DNA from: Actinomycetospora soli
GTDB taxonomy: Bacteria; Actinomycetota; Actinomycetes; Mycobacteriales; Pseudonocardiaceae
DNA: 64,000 nucleotides
Direction of reading: 5' to 3'
Assembly (NCBI RefSeq): GCF_021026295.1
Contig: NZ_JAJNDA010000010.1
Span: forward strand, 1-64,000
The notes beneath the pieces were generated by a model. That model made no database searches and was not told the origin of the DNA. It saw only the letters and a list, made by a program, of their open reading frames with translations. Position numbers and translations under genes: made by a program. Shown piece by piece: positions 39,764 through 48,100 of the stretch. Every line of letters starts with the position of its first letter. Positions within the stretch are counted from its first letter, which is position 1.

Positions 39764-40246
39764 TCAGCGGCGACGCCACCACCGGCGACGGGCCGGCGTC
39801 GGGTCGGCGGCGGGCGGTTCCGGGGTCGTCGCGGTGCGGGCCGCACGCCACCGGGCGACGACGGCGTCGGCCGAGGGACGCCGGATCGGGACGCGGGGCC
39901 CGGTGGGGGCGCGCAGGAACGCGACCACGCGGCGGTCGAGGTCGGCGACGACGGCCCGCACGGCCGCCTCGTCGGCGAGGTCGCGGACGTCGTCGTCGAG
40001 CCGTTCGATGTCCTTGCGCAGCCGCAGCGACGGGGGCAGGAGCGCGTCGGTCGACACGCCCTCGGCCCGCATCTTCGAGCGGACCCACCAGTGCTCGTCG
40101 TCCCGGGCGGGCAGCGCCAGCGGCTTGCCCGCCCCCGGCAGGTCGTCGAACGCGCCCTCGGCGGTGGCGCGGCGGATCTGCTCGTCGACGAGGGACTCGT
40201 ACCGTTCCCAGTAGGTCTCGCCCGGCTCGCCCCGCACCCCCGCCAC
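39764..40246 (-). CDS. DUF1992 (DnaJ-homologue C28-like) protein
   Basis: A 160-residue protein with the DUF1992 signature: YESLVDEQIRRATAEGAFDDLPGAGKPL, where the GAFDDLPGxGKPL block is highly conserved from bacteria to human DNAJC28. Function is unknown in all groups. The C-terminus is rich in Pro/Arg and probably disordered. The GTG start at 40246 is 24 bases after the upstream membrane-protein gene on the same strand, which suggests co-transcription. Confidence 0.8.
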   Translation of the reverse strand: MAGVRGEPGETYWERYESLVDEQIRRATAEGAFDDLPGAGKPLALPARDDEHWWVRSKMRAEGVSTDALLPPSLRLRKDIERLDDDVRDLADEAAVRAVVADLDRRVVAFLRAPTGPRVPIRRPSADAVVARWRAARTATTPEPPAADPTPARRRWWRRR

Positions 40247-40270
40247 GGTGCCGCAGCCGGGCGGAGCCCG

Positions 40271-41296
40271 CTACCGGGCCGCGAGCACCACCGTCTGCAC
40301 CGCCCAGGACCCGAGCGGCGCGGTCGGCGTGAGCGACACCGGCGCGGCCGCGTCGGCCGAGAGCGCCGGGCGGGCGACCAGCACGGTCGTGGCCTTGACG
40401 ACGTCGTCGGCCTTCACCGTCCAGGCGTCGGTCAGCGGCTGTGGCGGCGTGATGTCGGCGACGCCGGTGCCCGCGACGAAGTACAGGACCTGCGTGGAGC
40501 TGCCCTCGGGCGCGGGGGCCGCGGTGACCGCCCCGCCGGTGCCGGTGGTCTCGCCCGGCGCGGTGACGCCGGTGATGTTCGACCAGGCGCCGATCCCGCC
40601 GAGGAGGGTGGCCGGGGTGTCGGAGGTGAAGGTGACCGGGCCGGACTCGCCGTGCGCGGTCGCGGTGAACAGCGAGACCGAGCCGGCCCCACCGGGCAGC
40701 GCGGTCGTGCGCAGCGTGGTCCAGCCGGCCGGCGGGGTCACCTGCCCGGCACCCGAGCGGAAGATCTGCGCGACGAGCACGTCGCCCTCCTCCACGCCGG
40801 CCGGCGTGGAGAGCGTGACCTGGGTGGCGGCGTCGGCGGTGGTGTAGCCGACGGCGCGGGAGAGGGGCAGCCACGGCACGGTCGCGGCGACGACGAGCCC
40901 GGCCACGAGGGCGACGGCGGCGAGCAGGCCGGCGCCGCCCCACAGCGCGGGAGCGGGCATCGAGCGGGCCGCGACCACGCCGACGACGACGAGCAGGCCC
41001 GCGAGCCCGGCGGTGAGCCCCAGCAGCGTCGCGGTCGAGTCGGTGCGGAACCCGCGCACCCCGAACTCCGCGACGGCCACCGCGATCCCCACGAGCCCGA
41101 GCAGGGCCCCGAGGCCGACGACGACGTTCTGCAGCGTCGGCGGCAGGGACACGGTCGCGACCACCGCGGCGGCGACGACGACGAGGACGGCGGCGGCCGC
41201 CCAGGCCACGGGGCTGCTGATCGCCCCGGCGGCCACGACCGCCAGCACGGCGACCACGACGGCCGCCCCGATCGCGACGGTCTTGCGCACGTCCAC
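40271..41296 (-). CDS. Membrane protein with C-terminal external beta domain
   Basis: A 341-residue protein with about five membrane helices in the first 150 residues and a C-terminal domain (155-341) of repeating beta strands: GVEEGDVLVAQIF, VTPPAGWTTLRTT, GGIGAWSNITGV, SWAVQTVVLA. This domain resembles the jelly-roll-like domain found in many secreted actinobacterial and phage-tail proteins that begins with EGDxLVA and PPxGW. Its function is unknown; adhesion or carbohydrate binding is possible. The GTG at 41296 follows GGGAGGAG. Confidence 0.6.
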   Translation of the reverse strand: MDVRKTVAIGAAVVVAVLAVVAAGAISSPVAWAAAAVLVVVAAAVVATVSLPPTLQNVVVGLGALLGLVGIAVAVAEFGVRGFRTDSTATLLGLTAGLAGLLVVVGVVAARSMPAPALWGGAGLLAAVALVAGLVVAATVPWLPLSRAVGYTTADAATQVTLSTPAGVEEGDVLVAQIFRSGAGQVTPPAGWTTLRTTALPGGAGSVSLFTATAHGESGPVTFTSDTPATLLGGIGAWSNITGVTAPGETTGTGGAVTAAPAPEGSSTQVLYFVAGTGVADITPPQPLTDAWTVKADDVVKATTVLVARPALSADAAAPVSLTPTAPLGSWAVQTVVLAAR

Positions 41297-41698
41297 CCAC
41301 TCCTCCCGCGGACCCGGGCGGGCCCTGCTCTGTTCGGCGGTACCTCGACGGCCGCTCCGCAGAGCGTGTCGCTCCGGGAGGTTCCACCGTTTCGGACGCG
41401 CGCGGGCCTCGACGGAGGTCCGAATGAGGTCACGGTTGCATCACGAAGTCGTGAACGGCGGGCGACGAGCCCGCGCCACGCCCACGATCCGGTGACGGAG
41501 CGTACCGAGTTCTCGTCACCCGCCCGAGGTGTTCCACCTGCGACGATCGTCCGCGACCCCGTCGACGGAAGCGGTTTCGACGGCGCCGACGCGACCGGCG
41601 CGAGATCCGGATCGTGATCACCGCCGCCACCGGAGGCGTTACGGAACGTGGCTCTGCGGCGATGCCCCCTCCGTACCGACGTCGAGAGGGGGGCCGGA
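41297..41698. other. 402-base intergenic region
   Basis: Divergent gap between the membrane-protein gene and the recombinase gene. No tRNA, repeat family or iron box is apparent. The last 25 bases hold a strong ribosome binding site (GAGAGGGGGG) for the recombinase. Otherwise I see nothing I can assign. Confidence 0.5.
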
Positions 41699-42256
41699 GT
41701 GCTGCGCGGTTACGCACGGGTGGCATCGGCGACGGACGACGCCGCGGACCAGGTCGCGCGGCTGCAGGCCGAAGGGGTGCCCACGGAGCGGATCCGGGTC
41801 GACACCTCGCTGGGCACGCGCGGTGCGCGGCCGGAGCTCGAGGCCGTGCTCGGCGACCTGCGCCGCGGCGACGTCCTCGTGGTCACCCGGCTCGACCGGC
41901 TGGCCTCGTCGGTGCTGCACCTGGTGCAGGTGGGGCAGCGGCTGCGCTCGGTCGGCGCCGAACTGCGCTCGCTCGAGGAGGACGTCGACACGACCTCCGA
42001 CTCCGACGCCGGTGTGCTCCCCACCCTCGACCTGCTCGCCGGTCTGCAGCGCACCCTCGTCTCGGCCAGCACGCGGGCCGGGCTCGACGCGGCCCGGGCG
42101 CGCGGGCGGCGGGGCGGTCGTCCGCCCCGGTTGAGCGCCGAGGCCGCGGCGGAGGCGCAGCGGCTCTACGACCAGGGCCGGTCGGTCACCGAGATCGCGG
42201 AGAAGCTCGACGTCCCACGCACCACCGTGTACGGCCACCTGCGTCGGCCCACGTAG
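41699..42256 (+). CDS. Serine recombinase (resolvase/invertase) with altered active site
   Basis: A 185-residue protein with a resolvase catalytic domain (1-125) and a C-terminal helix-turn-helix (about 145-183, VTEIAEKLDVPRTTVYGHL). The motif that holds the nucleophile is YARVAS where the family has YARVS, so alanine occupies the usual serine position, with a serine one residue later. The LDRLxR motif is LDRLASS, losing the second arginine. It may be a domesticated DNA-binding protein without recombinase activity. The GTG at 41699 with GAGAGGGGGG upstream is preferred over the start at 41648. No inverted repeats or transposase flank it. Confidence 0.78.
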   Translation: MLRGYARVASATDDAADQVARLQAEGVPTERIRVDTSLGTRGARPELEAVLGDLRRGDVLVVTRLDRLASSVLHLVQVGQRLRSVGAELRSLEEDVDTTSDSDAGVLPTLDLLAGLQRTLVSASTRAGLDAARARGRRGGRPPRLSAEAAAEAQRLYDQGRSVTEIAEKLDVPRTTVYGHLRRPT

Positions 42257-42295
42257 TTCACGGCGGGCGTACACCGGCGGGCGTGTGCTGCGTCG

Positions 42296-43201
42296 GTGAT
42301 CGTCCCGGGGGCGGGCCTGCCGCCACTGACCGGCGCCCGCCTGCTCACGTCGTGGACCCTGGCGCCGGGCGCGCTCGGTGGCATCGCCCTCCTCGGCGGG
42401 GGCTACGGGCTCGGGCTGCGCCGGCTCGCCGCGCCGTGGCCGGTCCGGCGCACCGTCGCCCTCGCGCTCGCGCTCGTCCTGCTGGTGCTGATCTCCTCGA
42501 GCGCGATCGCCGTCTACGACGACACCCTGTTCTGGGCCCGCGCGGTCCAGGGCGTCGTCCTGCTGGTCGTCGCCCCGATGCTGCTGGCCGCCGCGGCACC
42601 GCTGACCCTGGCCCGCGGGACGCTGCCCGCCCGCGCCGTCGCGACCCTCGGGCGGCTGCGGCGGTCCGGCGTCGCGCGGGCGTCCTGCGCCCCGGGGATC
42701 GCGACGCTCGCGCTCGTCGGCCCGCCGTTCCTGCTCTACCTCACCGGCCTCTACCCGCTGGAGCTGCGGAGCCCGACGGTGAGCGGGCTGGTCTCGCTCG
42801 GCCTCCTCGGCGCCGGACTGCTCTACGCGGTGAGCCGGCTGCAGATCGACCCCGTGCCGCGGACCACGCACCACGGGCTGACCCTCGGGATCGCGATCGC
42901 CGAGGTCGTCACCGACGGCGTGCTCGGGCTGGTGCTCTGGCTCGGGCCGCTGCTCGCGGTCGCCCATGACACCGCCGTCGACCGGGACTGGGGGCCGAGC
43001 CTCCGCGACGACCAGGCGGTCGGGGCCGGGGTGTGGTGGATCGGCGGCGACCTCGCGGGGCTGCCGTTCCTCGGTGCGATCGCCGCCCGCTTCGCCGCGG
43101 CGGACGCCCGGGAGGCGCGCCGCGTCGACGCCGAGCTCGACGCACAGGAGGCCGCGGGCGAGCGCGGCTCGGGTCTGTGGTGGGAACGGCCCGAGCGGTG
43201 A
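42296..43201 (+). CDS. CtaG-like cytochrome c oxidase assembly membrane protein
   Basis: A 301-residue membrane protein with about seven hydrophobic segments and the caa3-type assembly factor (PF09678-like) pattern: SSSAIAVYDDTLFWARAVQGVVLLVVAPMLLA, GPPFLLYLTGLYP, and a cytoplasmic C-terminus. Members help copper insertion or assembly of heme-copper oxidases. No oxidase subunit is nearby. The GTG at 42296 is 39 bases after the recombinase gene, and 79 bases with a weak hairpin separate it from the FtsW-type gene. Confidence 0.75.
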   Translation: MIVPGAGLPPLTGARLLTSWTLAPGALGGIALLGGGYGLGLRRLAAPWPVRRTVALALALVLLVLISSSAIAVYDDTLFWARAVQGVVLLVVAPMLLAAAAPLTLARGTLPARAVATLGRLRRSGVARASCAPGIATLALVGPPFLLYLTGLYPLELRSPTVSGLVSLGLLGAGLLYAVSRLQIDPVPRTTHHGLTLGIAIAEVVTDGVLGLVLWLGPLLAVAHDTAVDRDWGPSLRDDQAVGAGVWWIGGDLAGLPFLGAIAARFAAADAREARRVDAELDAQEAAGERGSGLWWERPER

Positions 43202-43280
43202 GATCCGTCCGGATGCTGCCTGGGCACGCAGGTCGGGCACGTCCCGCCGTCGGGACGGTTCCTGCCGGAGGCTGAACGGC

Positions 43281-44489
43281 GTGACCGCCGCGCGCAGCCC
43301 CGTCGCCCCCCACGTCGTCGCGCTGCGCCGCGCCGTGGCCGCGACCCTGCGGCGGCCGCTGGCGTCCTACTACGTCGTCGTCGGACTGACGGTCGTGCTC
43401 GCGGGGCTCGGGCTGGTGATGGTCCTCTCGGCGTCGTCGATCGACTCGCTGACCCGCACCGGCAGCCCGTACGGCGTGTTCCTCCACCAGGTCGTCTACT
43501 GCGTCGTCGGCGGGGTCGCGTTCTGGTTGACCGGCCGCGTCCCGGTGCGGCAGTGGCGCGTCGCGAGTCCGTGGCTGCTGGGGGTCAGCCTCGTCGCGCT
43601 CGTGGCGGTGTTGGTGCCGGGGCTCGGCTCGTCGGTGGCGGGCGCGCAGAAGTGGTTCGTCGTCGGGGGCCTGTCGCTGCAGCCCAGCGAGCCGGCGAAG
43701 CTCGCGCTGGTGCTCTGGGGCGCGCACGTCCTCTGCCTGGGCGGGCGCAGCGACGGGAGATCCCTCGCGCAGCGCGGAGTCGTCGGGGTGCGCCGGCTCC
43801 TGCCGGTGGTCCCGGTCGGGGTCCTGACGGCAGGTCTGGTCGTCGTCGAGCCCGACCTCGGCTCCGCGCTCGGCATCGTCGTCGTGCTGTTCGCGCTGCT
43901 CTGGTTCGCCGGGGTGTCCGGCCGGCTCCTCGGGCTGCTCGGCGCGGGGGCGCTGGCCGCGGTCGGGGTGCTGGCGGTGACCGCGAGCTACCGGCTGGCC
44001 CGCCTGACGTCGTTCCTCGGCAGCGGCGACGACTCGCTGGGCGCGGGCTACCAGTCCCAGCAGGCCCTGTACTCGCTCGCCGACGGCGGGCTGCTCGGCG
44101 ACGGACTCGGGCAGGGCGCGGCGCAGTGGAGCTACCTGCCCAACGCGTCCAACGACTTCGTCTTCGCGATCCTCGGCGAGGAGCTCGGCCTGGTCGGCGC
44201 CTGCGCCGTGCTGGGCCTGTTCGCGCTGCTGGCGTGGGTGGGGCTCCGCATCGCCGCGCGCACCGTCGACCCGTGGAACCGGGTCGTGGTGGCGACGCTG
44301 ACGGTGTGGCTCGTGGCGCAGGCCGTCATCAACATCGGGTACGTCCTGGGACTGCTGCCGGTCACCGGCATCACGCTCCCGCTGATCTCGGCGGGCGGCA
44401 GCTCGGTGATCGTCAGCATGATCTCGCTCGGGCTGCTCGCCTCGGCCGCCCGCGACGAACCCGACGCCCGGGTCGCGCTGCGGCGTTAG
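43281..44489 (+). CDS. FtsW/RodA/SpoVE (SEDS) family peptidoglycan polymerase
   Basis: A 402-residue SEDS protein with about ten membrane segments. The hallmark motifs are LQPSEPAKLALVLW, GYQSQQALYSLADGGLLGDGLGQG and NASNDFVFAILGEELGLVG. SEDS proteins polymerise lipid II glycan strands with a partner class B penicillin-binding protein. The GYQ and GLGxG pattern is closer to FtsW than to RodA, but the gene is outside the mur-fts cluster, so it may be an additional paralogue. The start is GTG at 43281 with GGAGG upstream. No penicillin-binding protein gene is adjacent. Confidence 0.85.
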   Translation: MTAARSPVAPHVVALRRAVAATLRRPLASYYVVVGLTVVLAGLGLVMVLSASSIDSLTRTGSPYGVFLHQVVYCVVGGVAFWLTGRVPVRQWRVASPWLLGVSLVALVAVLVPGLGSSVAGAQKWFVVGGLSLQPSEPAKLALVLWGAHVLCLGGRSDGRSLAQRGVVGVRRLLPVVPVGVLTAGLVVVEPDLGSALGIVVVLFALLWFAGVSGRLLGLLGAGALAAVGVLAVTASYRLARLTSFLGSGDDSLGAGYQSQQALYSLADGGLLGDGLGQGAAQWSYLPNASNDFVFAILGEELGLVGACAVLGLFALLAWVGLRIAARTVDPWNRVVVATLTVWLVAQAVINIGYVLGLLPVTGITLPLISAGGSSVIVSMISLGLLASAARDEPDARVALRR

Positions 44490-44519
44490 GGTCGTCGGAG
44501 ATCACTCGAGGAGGCACAC

Positions 44520-44975
44520 GTGGAGATCCTGGCCGGCGTGGACGGCGTGCGGGGGGCCATCGGTCGCGAGCTGGGCCCGGGGGAGTGGTTCACGGTCGAC
44601 CAGTCCCGGGTGGACGGCTTCGCCGACGACACCGAGGACCACCAGTGGATCCACGTCGACCCGGAGCGGGCGAAGGACAGCCCCTTCGGCGGCACGATCG
44701 CCCACGGCTTCCTCACGCTCTCGCTGCTGCCGCACCTCGCCAACTCCGCCCGCCGCCTCGACGGCGTGCGGATGGGCGTGAACTACGGGCTGAACAAGGT
44801 GCGCTTCCCCGCGCCAGTGCGCGTCGGCAGCCGGGTCCGCGCGACGGTGACCATCACCGAGGCCGAGGACCTGCCCGACCAGGGCGTGCAGGTGGTCTCG
44901 ACGGTCACCGTGGAGATCGAGGGCGCGCCGAAGCCCGCCTGCATCGCCGAGTGGGTCACGCGCGCGTACTTCTGA
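44520..44975 (+). CDS. MaoC-like dehydratase (hotdog fold)
   Basis: A 151-residue R-specific enoyl-CoA hydratase-like protein. The hydratase motif D-x4-H is D40-H45 (TEDHQWIHVDPERA), followed by PFGGTIAHGFLTL, the second part of the active-site overhang. It hydrates trans-2-enoyl-CoA or acts on related thioesters. The GTG at 44520 follows GAGGAGG. Its stop TGA shares the A of the ATG of the following flavin monooxygenase, so they are coupled. Confidence 0.87.
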   Translation: MEILAGVDGVRGAIGRELGPGEWFTVDQSRVDGFADDTEDHQWIHVDPERAKDSPFGGTIAHGFLTLSLLPHLANSARRLDGVRMGVNYGLNKVRFPAPVRVGSRVRATVTITEAEDLPDQGVQVVSTVTVEIEGAPKPACIAEWVTRAYF

Positions 44976-46300
44976 TGCCTGCCGTCCCTCCCCGCGTCCA
45001 CCTCAACGCCTTCGCCATGATGTGCGCGGGCCACCAGTCGCCGGGGCTGTGGCGGCATCCCTCGGACCGGGGGTTCCGCTACACCGACCTCGACCACTGG
45101 ACCGGCCTCGCCCGGCTGCTCGACGACGCCGGGTTCGACGCGCTCTTCCTGGCCGACGTCCTCGGCGTGTACGACGTCGCCGGCGGCTCGCGCGACGCGG
45201 CGGTCCGCGCCGGCATCCAGCTCCCGCTCGGCGACCCGATGATGCCGGTGTCGGCGATGGCGGCCGCGACGCGACACCTCGGGTTCGGGGTCACCGTCTC
45301 GACGTCCTACGAGCACCCCTACGCCCTCGCGCGCCGCTTCACCACGCTCGACCACCTGACGAAGGGCCGGGTCGGCTGGAACGTCGTCACCGGCTACCTG
45401 GCCAGCGCCGCGGCGAACCTCGGCCTCGGCGAGCAGCTCGCGCACGACCAGCGCTACGAGCAGGCCGACGAGTACCTCGAGGTGTGCCGGCGGCTGTGGC
45501 ACGAGTCGTGGGAGGACGACGCGGTGGTCCGCGACGCCGCCGGCGGGGTCTACACCGACCCGGCCAAGGTGCACGACGTCGGGTTCCACGGCCGCTGGTA
45601 CGACGTCCCCGGCCCCTTCCTGTGCGAGCCCTCCCCGCAGCGCTCCCCGGTGATCTTCCAGGCCGGTGCCTCGCCACGCGGGCTGGCGTTCGCCGGGCGG
45701 CACGCCGAGGCGGTGTTCATGTCCGGGCCGTCCACGGCGGTGCTGGCGGGTCAGGTCGACCGGCTCCGCTCCGCGGTGTCCGACGCCGGCCGTGACCCGG
45801 CCTCGGTCACCGTGTTCTGCCAGCTCGCGCCGGTGGTCGCCGCGACGTCGGGCGAGGCGCAGGACCTGTACGCCGAGTACCTGGAGTCGTTCTCGCTCGA
45901 GGGTGCGCTGGCCCTGTTCGCGGGCTGGACCGGTCTCGACCTCACCGGCATCGACCCCGACCAGCCCCTGCGCTACGTCGAGTCCGACGCCGGGCGCTCC
46001 GCGCTCGCCTCGTTCACCACCGACGACCCCGACCGCGAGTGGACCGTCGGCGAGGTCGCCCGCCACCTCGCGGTCGGCGGGCGCGGACCCGTGGCGGTGG
46101 GCTCGGGGACCGAGGTGGCCGACCAGATGGAGCACTGGGTCGACGAGACCGGCGCCGACGGGTTCAACCTGGCCTACGCGGTCACGCCCGGCACGTTCGA
46201 GCAGATGGCCCACCACGTCGTGCCGGAACTGCGCCGCCGCGGCCGGATGCCGGCCGACCCCGTGCCCGGGACGCTCCGGGAGCGCCTGGCCCTGCGCTGA
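44975..46300 (+). CDS. NtaA/SnaA/DszA family flavin-dependent monooxygenase
   Basis: A 441-residue luciferase-like enzyme of the two-component FMNH2 monooxygenase group. Diagnostic segments are LNAFAMMCAGHQSPGLWRHP, FDALFLADVLGVYD, TLDHLTKGRVGWNVVTGYL and SPQRSPVIFQAGASPRG. Substrates in the family include nitrilotriacetate, organosulphur compounds and pristinamycin precursors; here it is unknown. It needs a separate flavin reductase that is not nearby. The ATG overlaps the stop of the MaoC gene by one base. Confidence 0.88.
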   Translation: MPAVPPRVHLNAFAMMCAGHQSPGLWRHPSDRGFRYTDLDHWTGLARLLDDAGFDALFLADVLGVYDVAGGSRDAAVRAGIQLPLGDPMMPVSAMAAATRHLGFGVTVSTSYEHPYALARRFTTLDHLTKGRVGWNVVTGYLASAAANLGLGEQLAHDQRYEQADEYLEVCRRLWHESWEDDAVVRDAAGGVYTDPAKVHDVGFHGRWYDVPGPFLCEPSPQRSPVIFQAGASPRGLAFAGRHAEAVFMSGPSTAVLAGQVDRLRSAVSDAGRDPASVTVFCQLAPVVAATSGEAQDLYAEYLESFSLEGALALFAGWTGLDLTGIDPDQPLRYVESDAGRSALASFTTDDPDREWTVGEVARHLAVGGRGPVAVGSGTEVADQMEHWVDETGADGFNLAYAVTPGTFEQMAHHVVPELRRRGRMPADPVPGTLRERLALR

Positions 46301-46407
46301 CGCGTCGCCTTCATGGCAGGAAAGCGTCGTTGCTGTCGTCCAGTGACAGGAACGCCACTTTCCCGACGGCGGGTGGGCTCGGTTCGCGGCCGCTGCGCTC
46401 ACGCTCC

Positions 46408-46611
46408 GGCCGGGTCCGTGTTCGGTTCGGGCGGATGCTGCGCGTCGCGCACACACTCTGGCCGGGTCTGTGTTCGGTTCTGGCGGATGCTGCGCGTCGC
46501 GCACACACTCTGGCCGGGTCCGTGTTCGGTTCGGGCGGGTGCTGCGCGTCGCGCACACACCTCGCCCGGCGGATAGCTCGGTGCTGATGAGAGCTGCGCG
46601 TCGCGCACACA
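46408..46611. repeat. 52-base tandem repeat, about 3.5-4 units
   Basis: Units begin with GGCCGGGTC at 46408, 46460 and 46512. Units 1 and 2 differ at two positions, and unit 3 at three or four. The core CTGCGCGTCGCGCACACA recurs at 46438, 46490, 46542 and 46594, keeping the 52-base period into a fourth, diverged unit. Confidence 0.85.
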
Positions 46612-46700
46612 TCGGACCGCTCGAGTGTCGGCGTGCCGACTGCTGCGCCTCTTACTCCCTTCCGCCCGCCCTGTCGTGGGTTCCGGTGGTTGCCCGCGCG

Positions 46701-46729
46701 CCTTGTCGTGGTGAATCCCCACGACAAGG
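46701..46729. repeat. Dispersed palindromic repeat, copy 3
   Basis: CCTTGTCGTGG (46701-46711) and its exact complement CCACGACAAGG (46719-46729) around a 7-base loop: the best preserved of three intergenic copies. Confidence 0.7.
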
Positions 46730-46890
46730 CGAGCGGGGCGGCGCGGACGACCGCGACAAGGTGCACCAGGTCGGCGCCGGAGGCGACAGGCGCGGACGAA
46801 TGTGTGTGCGGGACGCGCTGGAGTCGCGCGGGTCGATCGTCGAGCTGGCCGGCCCGGCGGGACGCACACGACCCCCGGCCGCACCCGCCG

Positions 46891-48048
46891 TCAGGAACGC
46901 GCTGCCTTGCCCAGCGCACCCCGGGCGATGATGACCTGCTGGATCTGGCTCGTGCCCTCGTAGATCCGGAACAGGCGCACGTCGCGGTAGATGCGCTCGA
47001 CCGGTACGCCGCGCATGTAGCCCGACCCGCCGTGGACCTGCACCGCGCGGTCGGCGATCCGCCCGACAGCCTCGGAGCAGAAGTACTTCGCGGTGGACGG
47101 GCCGGTGACCTTGTCGGACCCGTCGTCGTAGGCCTTCGCCGCCTCGCGGACCAGCGCGCGGCCGGCGTGCCAGTCGGTGACGGAGTCGGCGACGAGGCCC
47201 TGGACGAGCTGGTAGGTCGCGATCGCGTGGCCGCCCTGCTCGCGCTGGGTGGCGAACTCGACGGTCTCGTGGACCAGCCGCGCCGCCATGCCCATGCACA
47301 GCGCGGCGATGTGCAGGCGGCCGTGCGCCAGGCACTTCAGGGCGGTGACGTACCCGCGGTGCAGGCCCTCCTCGCCGCCGACCAGCGCCGAGGCGGGGAC
47401 CCGGACGTCGTCGAGGTAGACCTCGCAGGTCCAGGAGCCGCGCTGGCCCATCTTCGCGTCGTGCTCGGAGAAGCTGACGCCGGCCGCGGAGGTCGGCACG
47501 AGGAACGTCGAGATCCCGCGGGCGGGCGCCGCGTCGGGGTCGGTGCGCGCGAACACCATGAGCACGTCGGCGAAGGGCGCGTTGGTGATCCAGCGCTTGG
47601 CGCCGCTGATCACCCACGAGTCGCCGTCGCGCACGGCCTTCGTCGTGAGCGAGGACGGGTCCGACCCGGCGTCGGGCTCGGTCAGCGCGAACGACGCCAC
47701 CACCTCGCCGGAGGCCAGGCGCGGCAGCCACTCCGCCTGCTGCTCGGGCGACCCCCCGGTGAGCAGGACCTGGCCCGCGATGCCGTTGTTGGTGCCGAAC
47801 AGCGACCGCAGCGAGGGCGTGGTCCAGCCGAGCTCCATCGCGAGCTCGACCTCCTCGGCCATTGACAGGCCGATCCCACCGTGCTCCTCCGGGATCGCGA
47901 ACCCGTACAGGCCCATCGCCTTGCACGCCTCGCGGAGCTCGGCGGGGACCTCGTCGGTCTCCTCGATCTCGTCCTCGCGCGGCACGACCTGCTCGCGCAC
48001 GAACTCGCGGACGGAGGTCAGGACGTCGGCGAAGTCGGACGGGTCCAC
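46891..48048 (-). CDS. Acyl-CoA dehydrogenase
   Basis: A 385-residue FAD enzyme of the acyl-CoA dehydrogenase family (first step of beta-oxidation or amino-acid acyl-CoA oxidation). Signature blocks are ASFALTEPDAGSD (flavin-side loop), GAKRWITNA, QVHGGSGYMRGVPVERIYRD, and RIYEGTSQIQ with the usual catalytic glutamate. The GTG at 48048 follows GGGAGGCC and begins the helical N-domain directly. It is 52 bases downstream of the SDR gene on the same strand, so the two may be co-transcribed. Chain-length preference cannot be read from sequence. Confidence 0.87.
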   Translation of the reverse strand: MDPSDFADVLTSVREFVREQVVPREDEIEETDEVPAELREACKAMGLYGFAIPEEHGGIGLSMAEEVELAMELGWTTPSLRSLFGTNNGIAGQVLLTGGSPEQQAEWLPRLASGEVVASFALTEPDAGSDPSSLTTKAVRDGDSWVISGAKRWITNAPFADVLMVFARTDPDAAPARGISTFLVPTSAAGVSFSEHDAKMGQRGSWTCEVYLDDVRVPASALVGGEEGLHRGYVTALKCLAHGRLHIAALCMGMAARLVHETVEFATQREQGGHAIATYQLVQGLVADSVTDWHAGRALVREAAKAYDDGSDKVTGPSTAKYFCSEAVGRIADRAVQVHGGSGYMRGVPVERIYRDVRLFRIYEGTSQIQQVIIARGALGKAARS

Positions 48049-48100
48049 GGCGGGGGCCTCCCAGCAGAGACGGCGGTGTCGCGCCGATTCTCGCGCGGGA

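Larger units (their letters stand above)
46301..46890. other. 590-base repeat-rich intergenic region
   Basis: Between the convergent monooxygenase and acyl-CoA dehydrogenase genes. From left to right: two related 21-base motifs (46316-46336 and 46345-46365, sharing CAGGAA and TTTCC-like ends), the 52-base tandem repeat (46408-46611), and the palindrome at 46701-46729 with half copies near 46673 and 46758. No protein-like reading frame; 52 is not a multiple of 3, so the repeat cannot encode a repeated peptide. Confidence 0.7.

Noticed and set aside
43240-43257. CGTCCCG/CGGGACG hairpin after the CtaG-like gene.
   Set aside because: Only 7 bp with a 4-base loop; CCCGNCGGG-type palindromes are common throughout this sequence, so I do not call it a terminator.
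46301-46890. Minus-strand frames reading CVRDAQHPPEPNTDPAR-like repeats.
   Set aside because: They only reflect the 52-base DNA repeat; 52 is not divisible by three, so the peptide repeat shifts frame with each unit.
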